From contig JAAYUE010000069.1 of assembly GCA_012517905.1 (NCBI GenBank), forward strand, positions 124,001 through 188,000: a stretch of 64,000 nt of DNA, written 5' to 3'. A program made the position numbers and the translations under genes. Numbering within the stretch: position 1 is the stretch's first letter; each line of letters begins with the position of its first letter. The notes below the pieces were generated by a model. That model searched no databases. It was not told where the DNA came from and was given only the letters and a program-made list of their open reading frames with translations. Shown here in pieces: positions 34,227 to 43,465 of the stretch. This DNA comes from Clostridiales bacterium. GTDB lineage: Bacteria; Bacillota; Clostridia; Christensenellales; CAG-138.

Positions 34227-35336
34227 ATGCTCCACACGCTGCCCGCAACAGACGGATATCATATGCCAGCCGAGTTTTCGCCGCAGGACGGCGTGCTGCT
34301 GGTCTGGCCCGCGCGGACCGGAAGCTGGGGCAAGGACCCGGCCGCGGCGCAGGACGCGTTTTGCGCGGTCATGCGCGCGGCAAGCGAACACGAGCGGGTG
34401 TTTCTGCTTGCGGATGCGGCGCATCTAGAAGAAGCGCGCCAAAGGGCGGGCGAAATTGCAACCGTGCTGGAGATTGCGACCGACGACGCCTGGGCGCGGG
34501 ATATCGGGCCGACGTTTGTGACAAACGGAACAGATGTGCGCGGCGTGAGCTGGCGCTTCAACGCCTGGGGCGGCGCAGTCGACGGTCTCTATGCAAACTG
34601 GGAAAAGGACGACGCGGCGGCGGAGGCGTTCTGCCGCGCGGTCGGCGCGGACTGTTACGACGCGGGGGAGTTTGTTCTGGAAGGCGGATCGATCTGTTCG
34701 GACGGCGAGGGGACGCTGCTCGTCACCGAAGCCTGCCTGCTCAGCGCGGGGAGGAATCCGAACCTGAATAAGCCGCAGATCGAGCAAAAGCTGAAGGACT
34801 GGCTCGGCGTGCGGAAGTTGCTCTGGCTGCCGCGCGGCATCTATCGCGACGAGACGAACGAGCACGTGGACAACGTCTGCGCATTTCTCGCCCCGGGCGA
34901 GGTTGTGCTTGCGTGGACGGACGACGAGACCGATCCGCAGTATCCGCTCAGCCGAGCGGATTACGACTATCTTTCGCGCGAGACGGACGCGCGCGGGCGA
35001 AAGGTCATCATCCACAAACTGCCGGTTCCCGACCATCCCGTGCGCGTGACCGAGCAGGACATGGAAAACTTTGCGTTCGAACCGGGGGAGGACGCACGGG
35101 AAGTTGGCGAGCGGCTCGCCGCAAGCTATGTGAATTTTTATTTCGCCAACGATGCAATTTTGCTGCCGCAGTTCGGCGGCGAAAACGCCGCCTCGGACGC
35201 GCGCGCGGTCGAAATAATGCGCTGCCTCTGCCCGCGGCGGCAGATCGTGCCGATCGATTCGCGGGCCATTTTGCTCGGCGGCGGCAACATCCATTGCATC
35301 ACCCAACAGATACCAAAAGGGCTGTTTCAGGAATAA
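34227..35336 (+). CDS. aguA: agmatine deiminase
   Basis: 369-aa guanidino-group hydrolase that converts agmatine to N-carbamoylputrescine and ammonia. Features: MPAEFSPQDGVLLVWPAR, DAWARDIGPTF, EGGSI, YRDETNEHVDNVC, and the catalytic Cys357 in LLGGGNIHCITQQ. Full family length. It begins 2 nt after nspC. Confidence 0.95.
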   Translation: MLHTLPATDGYHMPAEFSPQDGVLLVWPARTGSWGKDPAAAQDAFCAVMRAASEHERVFLLADAAHLEEARQRAGEIATVLEIATDDAWARDIGPTFVTNGTDVRGVSWRFNAWGGAVDGLYANWEKDDAAAEAFCRAVGADCYDAGEFVLEGGSICSDGEGTLLVTEACLLSAGRNPNLNKPQIEQKLKDWLGVRKLLWLPRGIYRDETNEHVDNVCAFLAPGEVVLAWTDDETDPQYPLSRADYDYLSRETDARGRKVIIHKLPVPDHPVRVTEQDMENFAFEPGEDAREVGERLAASYVNFYFANDAILLPQFGGENAASDARAVEIMRCLCPRRQIVPIDSRAILLGGGNIHCITQQIPKGLFQE

Positions 35337-35378
35337 AACGAGATGAATCACGCCACGGACACCGAAAGGAGCGCCGAC

Positions 35379-36254
35379 ATGAACGAAACCGTCGTTGCCG
35401 CCGTGCAGATGCGCATGACGGCCGACCCCGCCGAAAACCTTGCCCGCGCGGAAGCGTTCGTGCGCGCGGCGGCAGAGCAGGGCGCGAACATCGTGCTTCT
35501 GCCGGAGCTGTTCGAGCGCCCGTATTTCTGCCAGCAGCGCAGGTATGACTATCTGGACTTCGCGCTGCCGGTTTCGGAAAACCCGGCGGTGTCGCGCATG
35601 CGCTCGCTGGCAAACGAGCTCGGCGTCGTCATTCCGGTGAGCTTCTATGAGCGGGACGGCAACCGGCTGTATAACGCCTGCGCGATGGTCGACGCGAGCG
35701 GGGAACTGCTCGGCGTCTACCGAAAGACGCATATTCCGGACGACCATTTCTATCAGGAAAAGTTCTATTTTTCGCCCGGAGACACGGGTTTTCGCGTGTT
35801 TGAAACGAAGTTTGGCCGCGTCGGCGTCGGCATTTGCTGGGACCAGTGGTTTCCCGAGGCCGCGCGCGCCATGGCGCTGCTCGGCGCGGATCTGCTGCTC
35901 TATCCGACCGCCATCGGCTCGGAGCCCATTCTCGACTGCGACAGCATGCCGCATTGGCGGCGCGCGATGCAGGGGCACGCGGCGGCGAACATCGTCCCCG
36001 TCGCCGCGGCAAACCGCGTTGGTATGGAGCGCGTCGAACCCTGCGCGGAAAACGGCATGCAGCAAAGCGCGCTGACCTTCTACGGCTCCTCGTTTCTCAC
36101 CGATGAGACGGGGGAGGTGTTGCAGCAGGCGGACCGAACGAGCGAAACCGTGATCAGCGCGCGCTACGACTTTGCGCGCATCCGCAGAAACCGGCTCGAC
36201 TGGGGGCTTTTCCGCGATCGCAGGCCGGAGTGTTACGAGCTCCTGACGCGGTAG
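35379..36254 (+). CDS. aguB: N-carbamoylputrescine amidase
   Basis: 291-aa nitrilase-superfamily amidase with the Glu-Lys-Cys triad visible: LLPELFERPYFCQ (Glu), YRKTHIPDD (Lys) and VGICWDQWFPE (Cys). It hydrolyses N-carbamoylputrescine to putrescine, CO2 and ammonia. The start at 35379 has AAAGGAG; the track adds 12 residues. Last gene of the polyamine operon. No T-rich terminator stands directly after it. Confidence 0.95.
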   Translation: MNETVVAAVQMRMTADPAENLARAEAFVRAAAEQGANIVLLPELFERPYFCQQRRYDYLDFALPVSENPAVSRMRSLANELGVVIPVSFYERDGNRLYNACAMVDASGELLGVYRKTHIPDDHFYQEKFYFSPGDTGFRVFETKFGRVGVGICWDQWFPEAARAMALLGADLLLYPTAIGSEPILDCDSMPHWRRAMQGHAAANIVPVAAANRVGMERVEPCAENGMQQSALTFYGSSFLTDETGEVLQQADRTSETVISARYDFARIRRNRLDWGLFRDRRPECYELLTR

Positions 36255-36342
36255 GGAAACGCGTCGTTTTTTGAGCACCGGAGCGCTCGCCGGAGAAAAG
36301 GCACGCAGCAATATTTTTAGACGGCAAAATATATTATTTAGA

Positions 36343-36370
36343 TTGCAAAATCAGGTTTAGATGATATAAT
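36343..36370 (+). promoter_or_regulatory. promoter of gltBD
   Basis: TTGCAA (36343-36348), 16-bp spacer, TATAAT (36365-36370), 287 nt before the gltB ATG, so the mRNA has a long leader. Confidence 0.7.
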
Positions 36371-36378
36371 ATATGAAA

Positions 36379-36488
36379 CTTTGCAAGATGAGCCGTTCCA
36401 TCTTGCAGTTTTTAACTGGAACAACGGTGTTCCGAGGCCCGAGCCCTTTCCGAATGGGAGCGGCGCGGACGTTCGGATCGTTTTTTTT
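36379..36488 (+). ncRNA. candidate regulatory leader RNA of gltB with kissing hairpins and terminator
   Basis: Hairpin 1: TGCAAGATG / CATCTTGCA (36382-36407), loop AGCCGTTC, followed by GTTTTT. Hairpin 2: GGAAC / GTTCC (36418-36433), loop AACGGT. The loops are complementary over six positions (GCCGTT with AACGGT, one G-U), so they can kiss. Then TCCGAA (36449-36454) / TTCGGA (36472-36477) leads to eight T (36481-36488), a possible terminator. TCCGA next to hairpin 2 (36431-36435) can also pair TCGGA. I know no named riboswitch that fits. The rest of the leader (36489-36656) shows no further clear element. Confidence 0.5.
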
Positions 36489-36656
36489 ATCCAGAGGCGC
36501 GAATGTGAAGGGAAAGCTGCAAAAAACGCAGCGTATGCAGGAGCGAACCTAGGGCGGCGCGGAACCGCAGAAGACAAATCCGCACGATAAAAATTCATTG
36601 GGAAGAGATGGATGTTGCCCGGCCGATTTGGGGCGGCGCAGTCCGGCAGGAGAAAG

Positions 36657-39600
36657 ATGAAACAGCAAGAACTGCAGCAAAGATGCTCGACAACATTTCG
36701 ACAGCAAGAGACCGAGAATCAGGACGCTCCGGTCGCTCCGAATCGCGGGCGGACGGCATGTTCCATGGCGGGCGCGACCCTCTGGCGCCCCGAGTTTGAG
36801 CATGACGCCTGCGGAACAGGTTTTATCGCGCATACCCACGGCGTTCGCTCGCATGCGATCATCGAGGATGCGCTCGAGATACTCAAGCGGCTCGCACACC
36901 GCGGCGGAACGGGCTCCGACCCCGACACGGGCGACGGCGCGGGCGTGCTATTACAGATACCCGATCGTTTTTTCCGCAAAGCGACGGAATTTGACCTCCC
37001 CGAAGAGGGGCAGTATGCGGTCTGCATGTTTTTTCTTCCGCTCGACGAAGCGGATTGTCTCACGGCGCAAGCCTCTATCGAAGCCATTGCAAAAGAAGAA
37101 GCGTTCACACTGATCGGCTGGCGAAAGGTTCCGACCAATCTGCACGCCTGCGGCGCCGGCGCCTGGGCCAGCGTGCCGAGCGTGCGGCAGCTGTTTATCA
37201 CATGGAAAGAAACGGACCTGCCTTCCGACGTTCGCCTGTTTGTGCTGAGAAAGCGCATCGAGCGGGCGATGAAGGAGCAGGGCTGTGAAGCATATGTTCC
37301 CAGTCTCTCTGCAAAAACCGTGGTGTATAAAGGCATGATGCAGGCATGGCAGGTGTCCGATTTTTATCCGGACCTGCTGGATGAGGATTTCCTGTCCGGC
37401 ATCGCGCTGGTGCATTCGCGCTACTCCACCAATACGTTTCCAAACTGGGAGCGCGCGCAGCCGTTTCGCATGGTTGCGCACAACGGAGAAATCAACACGC
37501 TAAAGGGCTGCGAACATGCGGTGCTCGCGGCGTCTTCGGCGATGGACGGCGGGCGGCTTTCCAGACGCTTTGCCGATATTCTGCCGATTCTGGACACGGA
37601 CGGTAGCGACTCGACAAAATTCGACAATCTGCTGGAGTTTCTCGTGGTTGCGGGCAGGTCCCTTCCGCAGGCGCTGTTTATGATGATGCCCGGCCCGTGG
37701 TCGAAGGACCCGACCATGGACGAAAACCAGCGGGAGTTTTTCCGCTACGCAGCCTGCCTGATGACGCCGTGGGACGGTCCGGCCGCCATGTGTTTCACCG
37801 ACGGGAGGCAGGTCGGCGCCGTTCTGGACAGAAACGGTCTTCGCCCCGCACGCTGGGTGCTAACAAAAGACGACATACTGGTGCTCGCCTCCGAAAGCGG
37901 CGTGGTGGACATCCCGCCGTCCGAGGTTGTGCGCCGCGGTCGGCTCGGCCCGAACCAGATGCTGCTGCTGGACACGGAAACCCGCGCGCTGCTGGAGGAC
38001 CAGCAGATCAAGGACCGGTATCTCGACGGCCCCTGGAAGCAATGGCTTCCGGAGCAGGTCATCGAGCTGGAGGAGCAGCCCTATCGGCGCCTGAGCGAGC
38101 CTTCCGCCAATCCGACGGAGCTGCAGCGCCTCTTTGGCTGGACCTATGAAGACCGCATGGTGACGGTGCTGCCGATTGCGCAGAGCGGGCTCGATCCCGT
38201 CGGCGCGATGGGGTACGACGCGCCGATCGCGGTCCTTTCGGACAAACCGCAGCCGCTCTTTCATTATTTTAAGCAGCTGTTCGCGCAGGTGACCAACCCG
38301 CCGATCGACGCGATTCAGGAAGAGTGCGTCGTCGGCATGGACGTATTTCTCGGCCCGAACGGCGACCCGACGCTGGATCAGGCCGACAACTGCCGCAAGA
38401 TCCACCTTGCGTCGCCGATTCTCGACACGCCGAACCTCGAGCGGCTGCTCTCCGGCATTCCCGGGTTCAGCGCGGCGGAACTGCACATGGTGTTCGACCC
38501 CAAGCAGGGGCTCGAGGCGGGGCTGGATGCGTTTTTCACCGCGGCGGAGAAGGCGATTCGCGGCGGCAACTCGATTCTGGTGCTCTCGGACAGAACGGCC
38601 GGCCCCGAGCTTGCGCCGATTCCGTCCCTGCTCGCCACGGCGGGCGTGCATCACCACTTGATCCGCAAAGGGCTGCGCGGCGGGTGTTCTTTGATTGTGG
38701 ACAGCTACGAACCGCGCGAAATCCACCACGTCGCCTGCCTGATCGGCTACGGCGCAAAGGCCGTGCATCTGCGCGGGGTCTACGAGGCGGTGGAAGCGCT
38801 CTCGGACGAAGGATATCTCGAGGGCATGCCGCTCGAAGACGCGATGCGCAACATCTTCCACGGATACGATCACGGCATTCTCAAGGTGATGTCCAAGATG
38901 GGTATCTCCTGCGTGGACGGCTATCACAACGCGCAGATTTTCGAGGCGCTGGGGCTGTCGCAGGAGCTGGTGGACCGCTTTTTCAACGGCACGGTCACCC
39001 GCGTCGGCGGCATGAATCTGGACGACCTTGAGCGCGAAATCCTGAAACGGCACAAAGAAGCGCTGGAAGCGCCGATCAACGAGCTGCCATCCGGCGGGCG
39101 GTTCCAGTATAAGCGGGACGGCGAGAAGCACCTCTATAACCCCGAGACGATCCACCTGCTGCAGACGGCGGTGCGCAATGGCGACTATGAGCTGTTTAAG
39201 GAGTTTGTCCGGCGGATCGAGGGCGAAGCGCCCGTAACGCTGAGAAACCTGCTCGGGTTTCAGAACTGCCACCCGATTCCGCTGGAGGAGGTCGAGCCGG
39301 TCGAAAAGATCGTCCGCCGCTTCAAGACGGGCGCCATGTCTTACGGCTCCATCAGCAAGGAGGCGCACGAGTGCATCGCCATGGCGATGAACCAGCTCGG
39401 CGGCAAGAGCAACTCCGGCGAGGGCGGCGAGGCCTCTGAGCGGTATTTCACCGACAAAAACTCCGCGATCAAGCAGATCGCCTCCGGCCGCTTCGGCGTG
39501 ACGGGGCCGTATCTCGCCTCCGCAAAGGAAATACAGATCAAGATGGCGCAGGGTGCAAAGCCCGGCGAGGGCGGCCAACTGCCCGCGGGCAAGGTGTATC

Positions 39601-41219
39601 CCAGCATTGCCCGCACGCGTCACTCCACGCCCGGCGTGGGGCTGATTTCACCGCCCCCGCACCACGATATCTATTCGATCGAAGATCTCGCGCAGTTGAT
39701 CTACGACCTGAAGAACGCAAACCCCGACGCGCGCATCAACGTCAAGCTCGTCTCTGAGGCGGGCGTCGGCACCATCGCGGCGGGCGTCGCCAAGGGCGGC
39801 GCGGACGTGATCCTGATCTCCGGCTACGACGGCGGAACGGGCGCCAGCCCGCGCACGAGCATTCAGCATGCGGGTCTGCCCTGGGAGCTCGGCCTTGCCG
39901 AGACGCACCAGACGCTGATTGCAAACGGCCTGCGCGGCCGCGTGCGGGTCGAGACGGACGGCAAGCTCATGACGGGGCGGGACATCGCCATCGCCGCGCT
40001 GCTCGGCGCGGAGGAGTTTGGCTTTGCCACCCTGCCGCTGGTGTCCATCGGCTGCGTGGTGATGCGCGTCTGCAATCTCGACACATGCCCCGTCGGCGTG
40101 GCGACGCAGAATCCCGCGCTGCGCGCGCGGTTTACCGGCAAGCCGGAGTATGTGATCAACCTCATGCGCTTTCTTGCGCAGAATCTGCGCGAACAGATGG
40201 CGGAGCTTGGGTTCCACACGCTGGACATGATGGTCGGCATGGCGGGACACCTGACGCAGATAAAGCAGTCCCCGAAGACGGACGGCATGGACCTCTCCGG
40301 CCTGATTCCCGGGGATCAGCCGCTGCCTTGGCGCGATCTGAAACCCCATGGCGACGAACACAACCGCCTGTTTCACGACATGCTCCGCTCGCTGGTCGAG
40401 CAGGGCGACGCCGTGGTCAAGCGGCCGATCTGCAACACGGAACGGGCGGTCGCCACGCGGATTTCGGCGTTCATCAGCCGCGAATACGGCCGTCTGCCGG
40501 ACGGGCGCATCCGGTTCCAATTCAACGGCACGGCCGGGCAGAGCTTCGGCGCGTTTGCGACCGCGGGCATCGAGCTTTTGATCGAGGGCGATACGAACGA
40601 CTATCTCGGCAAGGGCCTGTGCGGCGCGCGCATCATCGTCCGGGCGCCGAAAGACGCCGGATGGTCCGCAAAGGACAACCTGCTTACGGGCAACGTGGCG
40701 CTCTTCGGCGCGACGGATGGAGAACTGTATCTGGCCGGGCGCGCGGGCGAACGCTTCTGCGTGCGCAACAGCGGCGCGCTCGCCGTCTGCGAGGGCGTCG
40801 GCGACCACGGCTGCGAATACATGACGGGCGGCACCGCCGTCATTCTCGGGCCCGTTGGCCGTAACTTTGCCAGCGGCATGTCCGGCGGCATCGCGTATGT
40901 GCTGGACGACGGCAACCTCAGGCGCATGGTGAACACGAAGATGGTTGCGCTCTACGATCTCGACGCGCTCGACCTTGTGCTGCTCTACCGCCATCTGACG
41001 AACCATGTGAACTACACCGGCTCGAAGATCGCCGCGAAGATACTGGACAAATGGCCGTCCGAACACGCGCGCTTTGTCAAAGTGCTGCCGCACGACTACC
41101 GTGAGATGCTCGAAGCCATGGACGCTGCCGAGCGCGAAGGGCTGGAGGGCGACGAGATGCTCGAGCGGGCGTTTCAGCTCAAGACGGGCAAGACCGGACC
41201 GTCCGGCATCAAGCTCTAA
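36657..41219 (+). CDS. gltB: glutamate synthase, large subunit
   Basis: 1520-aa ferredoxin/NADPH-type GOGAT large subunit. It hydrolyses glutamine at an N-terminal class II amidotransferase domain, channels ammonia, and makes glutamate from 2-oxoglutarate. The catalytic cysteine is Cys52 in EHDACGTGFIAH, so a ~51-residue propeptide should be removed. Other landmarks: VHSRYSTNTFPNWERAQPF, HNGEINT, GAMSYGSISKEAHE (FMN/2-oxoglutarate), CVVMRVCNLDTCPVG (3Fe-4S), and the C-terminal GxGxG domain. The start at 36657 has AGGAG; an ATG at 36765 is possible but has no site. Operon with gltD 21 nt downstream. Confidence 0.95.
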   Translation: MKQQELQQRCSTTFRQQETENQDAPVAPNRGRTACSMAGATLWRPEFEHDACGTGFIAHTHGVRSHAIIEDALEILKRLAHRGGTGSDPDTGDGAGVLLQIPDRFFRKATEFDLPEEGQYAVCMFFLPLDEADCLTAQASIEAIAKEEAFTLIGWRKVPTNLHACGAGAWASVPSVRQLFITWKETDLPSDVRLFVLRKRIERAMKEQGCEAYVPSLSAKTVVYKGMMQAWQVSDFYPDLLDEDFLSGIALVHSRYSTNTFPNWERAQPFRMVAHNGEINTLKGCEHAVLAASSAMDGGRLSRRFADILPILDTDGSDSTKFDNLLEFLVVAGRSLPQALFMMMPGPWSKDPTMDENQREFFRYAACLMTPWDGPAAMCFTDGRQVGAVLDRNGLRPARWVLTKDDILVLASESGVVDIPPSEVVRRGRLGPNQMLLLDTETRALLEDQQIKDRYLDGPWKQWLPEQVIELEEQPYRRLSEPSANPTELQRLFGWTYEDRMVTVLPIAQSGLDPVGAMGYDAPIAVLSDKPQPLFHYFKQLFAQVTNPPIDAIQEECVVGMDVFLGPNGDPTLDQADNCRKIHLASPILDTPNLERLLSGIPGFSAAELHMVFDPKQGLEAGLDAFFTAAEKAIRGGNSILVLSDRTAGPELAPIPSLLATAGVHHHLIRKGLRGGCSLIVDSYEPREIHHVACLIGYGAKAVHLRGVYEAVEALSDEGYLEGMPLEDAMRNIFHGYDHGILKVMSKMGISCVDGYHNAQIFEALGLSQELVDRFFNGTVTRVGGMNLDDLEREILKRHKEALEAPINELPSGGRFQYKRDGEKHLYNPETIHLLQTAVRNGDYELFKEFVRRIEGEAPVTLRNLLGFQNCHPIPLEEVEPVEKIVRRFKTGAMSYGSISKEAHECIAMAMNQLGGKSNSGEGGEASERYFTDKNSAIKQIASGRFGVTGPYLASAKEIQIKMAQGAKPGEGGQLPAGKVYPSIARTRHSTPGVGLISPPPHHDIYSIEDLAQLIYDLKNANPDARINVKLVSEAGVGTIAAGVAKGGADVILISGYDGGTGASPRTSIQHAGLPWELGLAETHQTLIANGLRGRVRVETDGKLMTGRDIAIAALLGAEEFGFATLPLVSIGCVVMRVCNLDTCPVGVATQNPALRARFTGKPEYVINLMRFLAQNLREQMAELGFHTLDMMVGMAGHLTQIKQSPKTDGMDLSGLIPGDQPLPWRDLKPHGDEHNRLFHDMLRSLVEQGDAVVKRPICNTERAVATRISAFISREYGRLPDGRIRFQFNGTAGQSFGAFATAGIELLIEGDTNDYLGKGLCGARIIVRAPKDAGWSAKDNLLTGNVALFGATDGELYLAGRAGERFCVRNSGALAVCEGVGDHGCEYMTGGTAVILGPVGRNFASGMSGGIAYVLDDGNLRRMVNTKMVALYDLDALDLVLLYRHLTNHVNYTGSKIAAKILDKWPSEHARFVKVLPHDYREMLEAMDAAEREGLEGDEMLERAFQLKTGKTGPSGIKL

Positions 41220-41240
41220 GCGGGCGGAAGGAGACGACGA

Positions 41241-42671
41241 ATGGGAAAACTGACCGGTTTTTTGGAATATGACAGGCGGACGGCCGAAGAGCTGCCCTGC
41301 GATGCGCGCGTTCAGAACTGGGACGCGTTTCATCCCGCGCAGAGCGAGGACGAGATTTGCGAACAGGCCGCGCGCTGCATGAACTGCGGCGTGCCGTTTT
41401 GCCACGCGGGCGTGACCTGGCGCGGCGTGGGGTCCGGCTGCAGCCTCGGAAACCTCATCCCCGAATGGAACCATCTGGTCTTCAAGGGGCATTTTGAGGA
41501 AGCGTTCCGCAGGTTGGAGCAGACGAACCCGCTGCACGAATGCACCTCCCGCGTTTGCCCCGCCCTCTGCGAGGGCGCCTGCACGAACGGGCTGAACGGC
41601 GAACCCGTCGCCATCCGCGAGATCGAGCGCTTTTTGAGCGATATGGCCTGGGAAAAAGGCTGGGTGATCCCGCGTCCGCCGAAAGCCTACCGGGACAAGA
41701 GTGTTGCGGTAATCGGCTCCGGCCCATCCGGACTGACCGCGGCGCACATCCTGAACCAACGCGGATTCCATGTGACGGTGTTCGAGAAATCCGAAGAGCC
41801 CGGCGGGCTTCTGATGTTCGGCATCCCGAATATGAAGCTGCCCAAGGAACTGGTCCGAAGGCGCGTCGATATCTTTCGGCAGGAAGGCATCGAATTCGTC
41901 TGCGGGAAGGACGTCGGCAAAGACCTGCCGGTGTCCGAACTGGACCGTTTTGACGCGGTGCTGCTCTGCGGCGGCGCCGGTCAGCCGCGTGATCTGACCG
42001 TATCCGGCCGCAATCTGCCAGGGGTACGCCTGGCCGTGCCGTTTCTGGCTGAGGCGACGCGCCGCGTGCTTGCGGGGGATACGGAAGAAAAGCCGCTGCT
42101 CGGACACAAGGTGGTGGTCATCGGGGGCGGCGACACCGGCAACGACTGCGTTGCGACCTCCATTCGCATGGGCGCAAACGCCGTTGTCCAGCTCGAGATC
42201 ATGCCACCCGCGCCGGAGATGCGTGCGGCGGGCAACCCCTGGCCGCGCTGGCCGCTGGTGCTCAAGACCGACTATGGTCAGCAGGAAGCCATCTGGCTGT
42301 TTGGAAACGATCCGCGGACGTTTGAAACCACGGCAGTGTCCATCCTAGGCGACGAGACGAGCGGCGTGACCGGCATTGAAACCGCAGAGGTCGAGTGGGT
42401 AACCACGGAGCGCGGGCGCATTCCCAAACCGATCGAGTCCACGCGCAGCAGACAGGAAGCGACGGACGTGCTGATCGCCATGGGATTCGTCGGTGCGGAG
42501 ACGTATCTGCCGGAGGCGCTGCAGCTCACGCTGGACCGCAGCGCCTATGCGACCTCGCGAAAGGGCGTCTTTACCGCCGGCGATATGCGAACGGGCCAGA
42601 GCCTCGTCGTGCGCGCGTCGGCGGACGCAAAGCGCGCCGCCGAGGAAGTGGAGCGCTATCTCGGCGAGTAA
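41241..42671 (+). CDS. gltD: glutamate synthase, small (NADPH) subunit
   Basis: 476-aa flavoprotein that feeds electrons from NADPH to GltB. The N-terminal Fe-S cysteines are in CMNCGVPFCH and CTSRVCPALCEGAC. FAD motif VIGSGPSGLTAAHILNQRG, NADPH motif VVIGGGDTGNDC, and the C-terminal GVFTAGDMRTGQSLVV. AAGGAG upstream. Complete length. Confidence 0.95.
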   Translation: MGKLTGFLEYDRRTAEELPCDARVQNWDAFHPAQSEDEICEQAARCMNCGVPFCHAGVTWRGVGSGCSLGNLIPEWNHLVFKGHFEEAFRRLEQTNPLHECTSRVCPALCEGACTNGLNGEPVAIREIERFLSDMAWEKGWVIPRPPKAYRDKSVAVIGSGPSGLTAAHILNQRGFHVTVFEKSEEPGGLLMFGIPNMKLPKELVRRRVDIFRQEGIEFVCGKDVGKDLPVSELDRFDAVLLCGGAGQPRDLTVSGRNLPGVRLAVPFLAEATRRVLAGDTEEKPLLGHKVVVIGGGDTGNDCVATSIRMGANAVVQLEIMPPAPEMRAAGNPWPRWPLVLKTDYGQQEAIWLFGNDPRTFETTAVSILGDETSGVTGIETAEVEWVTTERGRIPKPIESTRSRQEATDVLIAMGFVGAETYLPEALQLTLDRSAYATSRKGVFTAGDMRTGQSLVVRASADAKRAAEEVERYLGE

Positions 42672-42702
42672 CGCAACAAGCGGGTTGAAGATCGTAAAGC
42701 GC

Positions 42703-42731
42703 AAAAAGTCCGGAACGTTCCGGACTTTTTT
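42703..42731 (+). terminator. terminator after gltD
   Basis: AAAAAGTCCGGAACGTTCCGGACTTTTTT: perfect palindrome followed by six T, 32 nt after the stop. Confidence 0.85.
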
Positions 42732-42793
42732 CCATATCGCCGTAAGGGGAGATACAGACGCTGTTCATAGGCAAATATCTATAGATTTGATTT

Positions 42794-42833
42794 TATAATT
42801 CTATTTATCCGATGGAAGCGCACAGTATATAAT
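42794..42833 (+). promoter_or_regulatory. two TATAAT boxes before the chromate transporter genes
   Basis: TATAAT at 42794-42799 and at 42828-42833. The second ends 6 nt before the ATG, which would give a nearly leaderless mRNA. The -35 regions are weak (TTATCC at 42805-42810 for the second box). Confidence 0.45.
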
Positions 42834-42839
42834 AGACAC

Positions 42840-43451
42840 ATGGATAAACTGGATAAACATGGGAATAAGCTCGTCAAACTCTTTACGTCGACCATGCTGA
42901 TTAGCACGTTTACGTTTGGCGGCGGCTACGTCATCGTGCCGCTGATGAAAAAGAAATTTGTGGACGAGCTGCGCTGGCTGCAGGAGGACGAGACGCTGGA
43001 CTACATCGCGATTGCGCAGTCTTCGCCCGGCGCCGTGGCCGTCAACGCCTCGATCCTGCTGGGCTACCGCATCGCGGGCGTTCCCGGCGCGCTCGTCGCA
43101 ATATTGGGCACGATCCTGCCGCCGATGGTGATCCTTTCGGTGATTTCGTATTTCTATCTTTCGTTTCAGGCAAACCCGGTCGTGAACGCGGTGCTCGGCG
43201 CGATGCGCGCGGGCGTCGCCGCGGTGATCATCAACGTCGTCGTGCGGATGGGCTGGGGAATCGTCCGGCAGAGGAAGATCGTCCCGGTCGTCGTCATGCT
43301 TGCGGTGTTTGCGGCGGTCTATTTTTTCAAGGTCAGCATCATTCTGATCATTCTGCTCTGCGCGGCGCTCGGGGTGGCGACGGCGCTGATCGAATCCGCG
43401 CGGGAGAAGAAAGACGGCCCTTCTTCAGACGACGATATGCGCAAAATTTGA
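42840..43451 (+). CDS. chromate transporter, short-chain subunit 1
   Basis: 203-aa single CHR-domain protein with about six helices; FTFGGGYVIVPLMKKKFV is the CHR signature and AIAQSSPGAVAVNASILLGYRIAGVPGAL follows. Short-chain ChrA proteins act as pairs of genes with inverted topology, as here, and export or take up chromate or a natural anion such as sulfate. No Shine-Dalgarno stands before the ATG, and a TATAAT ends only 6 nt upstream, so translation may be leaderless. Confidence 0.88.
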   Translation: MDKLDKHGNKLVKLFTSTMLISTFTFGGGYVIVPLMKKKFVDELRWLQEDETLDYIAIAQSSPGAVAVNASILLGYRIAGVPGALVAILGTILPPMVILSVISYFYLSFQANPVVNAVLGAMRAGVAAVIINVVVRMGWGIVRQRKIVPVVVMLAVFAAVYFFKVSIILIILLCAALGVATALIESAREKKDGPSSDDDMRKI

Positions 43452-43465
43452 CCGGGAGATAAGAT

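Noticed and set aside
34425-36311. 628-aa minus-strand ORF
   Set aside because: Antisense to aguA and aguB, both of which have complete active sites; no ribosome site.
36545-36575. T-box leader of gltB (GGGCGG...GGAACCGC)
   Set aside because: The T-box core AGGGTGGNACCGCG is broken by extra bases and no terminator follows it; the T-run is upstream instead.
39648-42107. 819-aa minus-strand ORF
   Set aside because: Antisense to gltB/gltD; composition typical of shadow frames.
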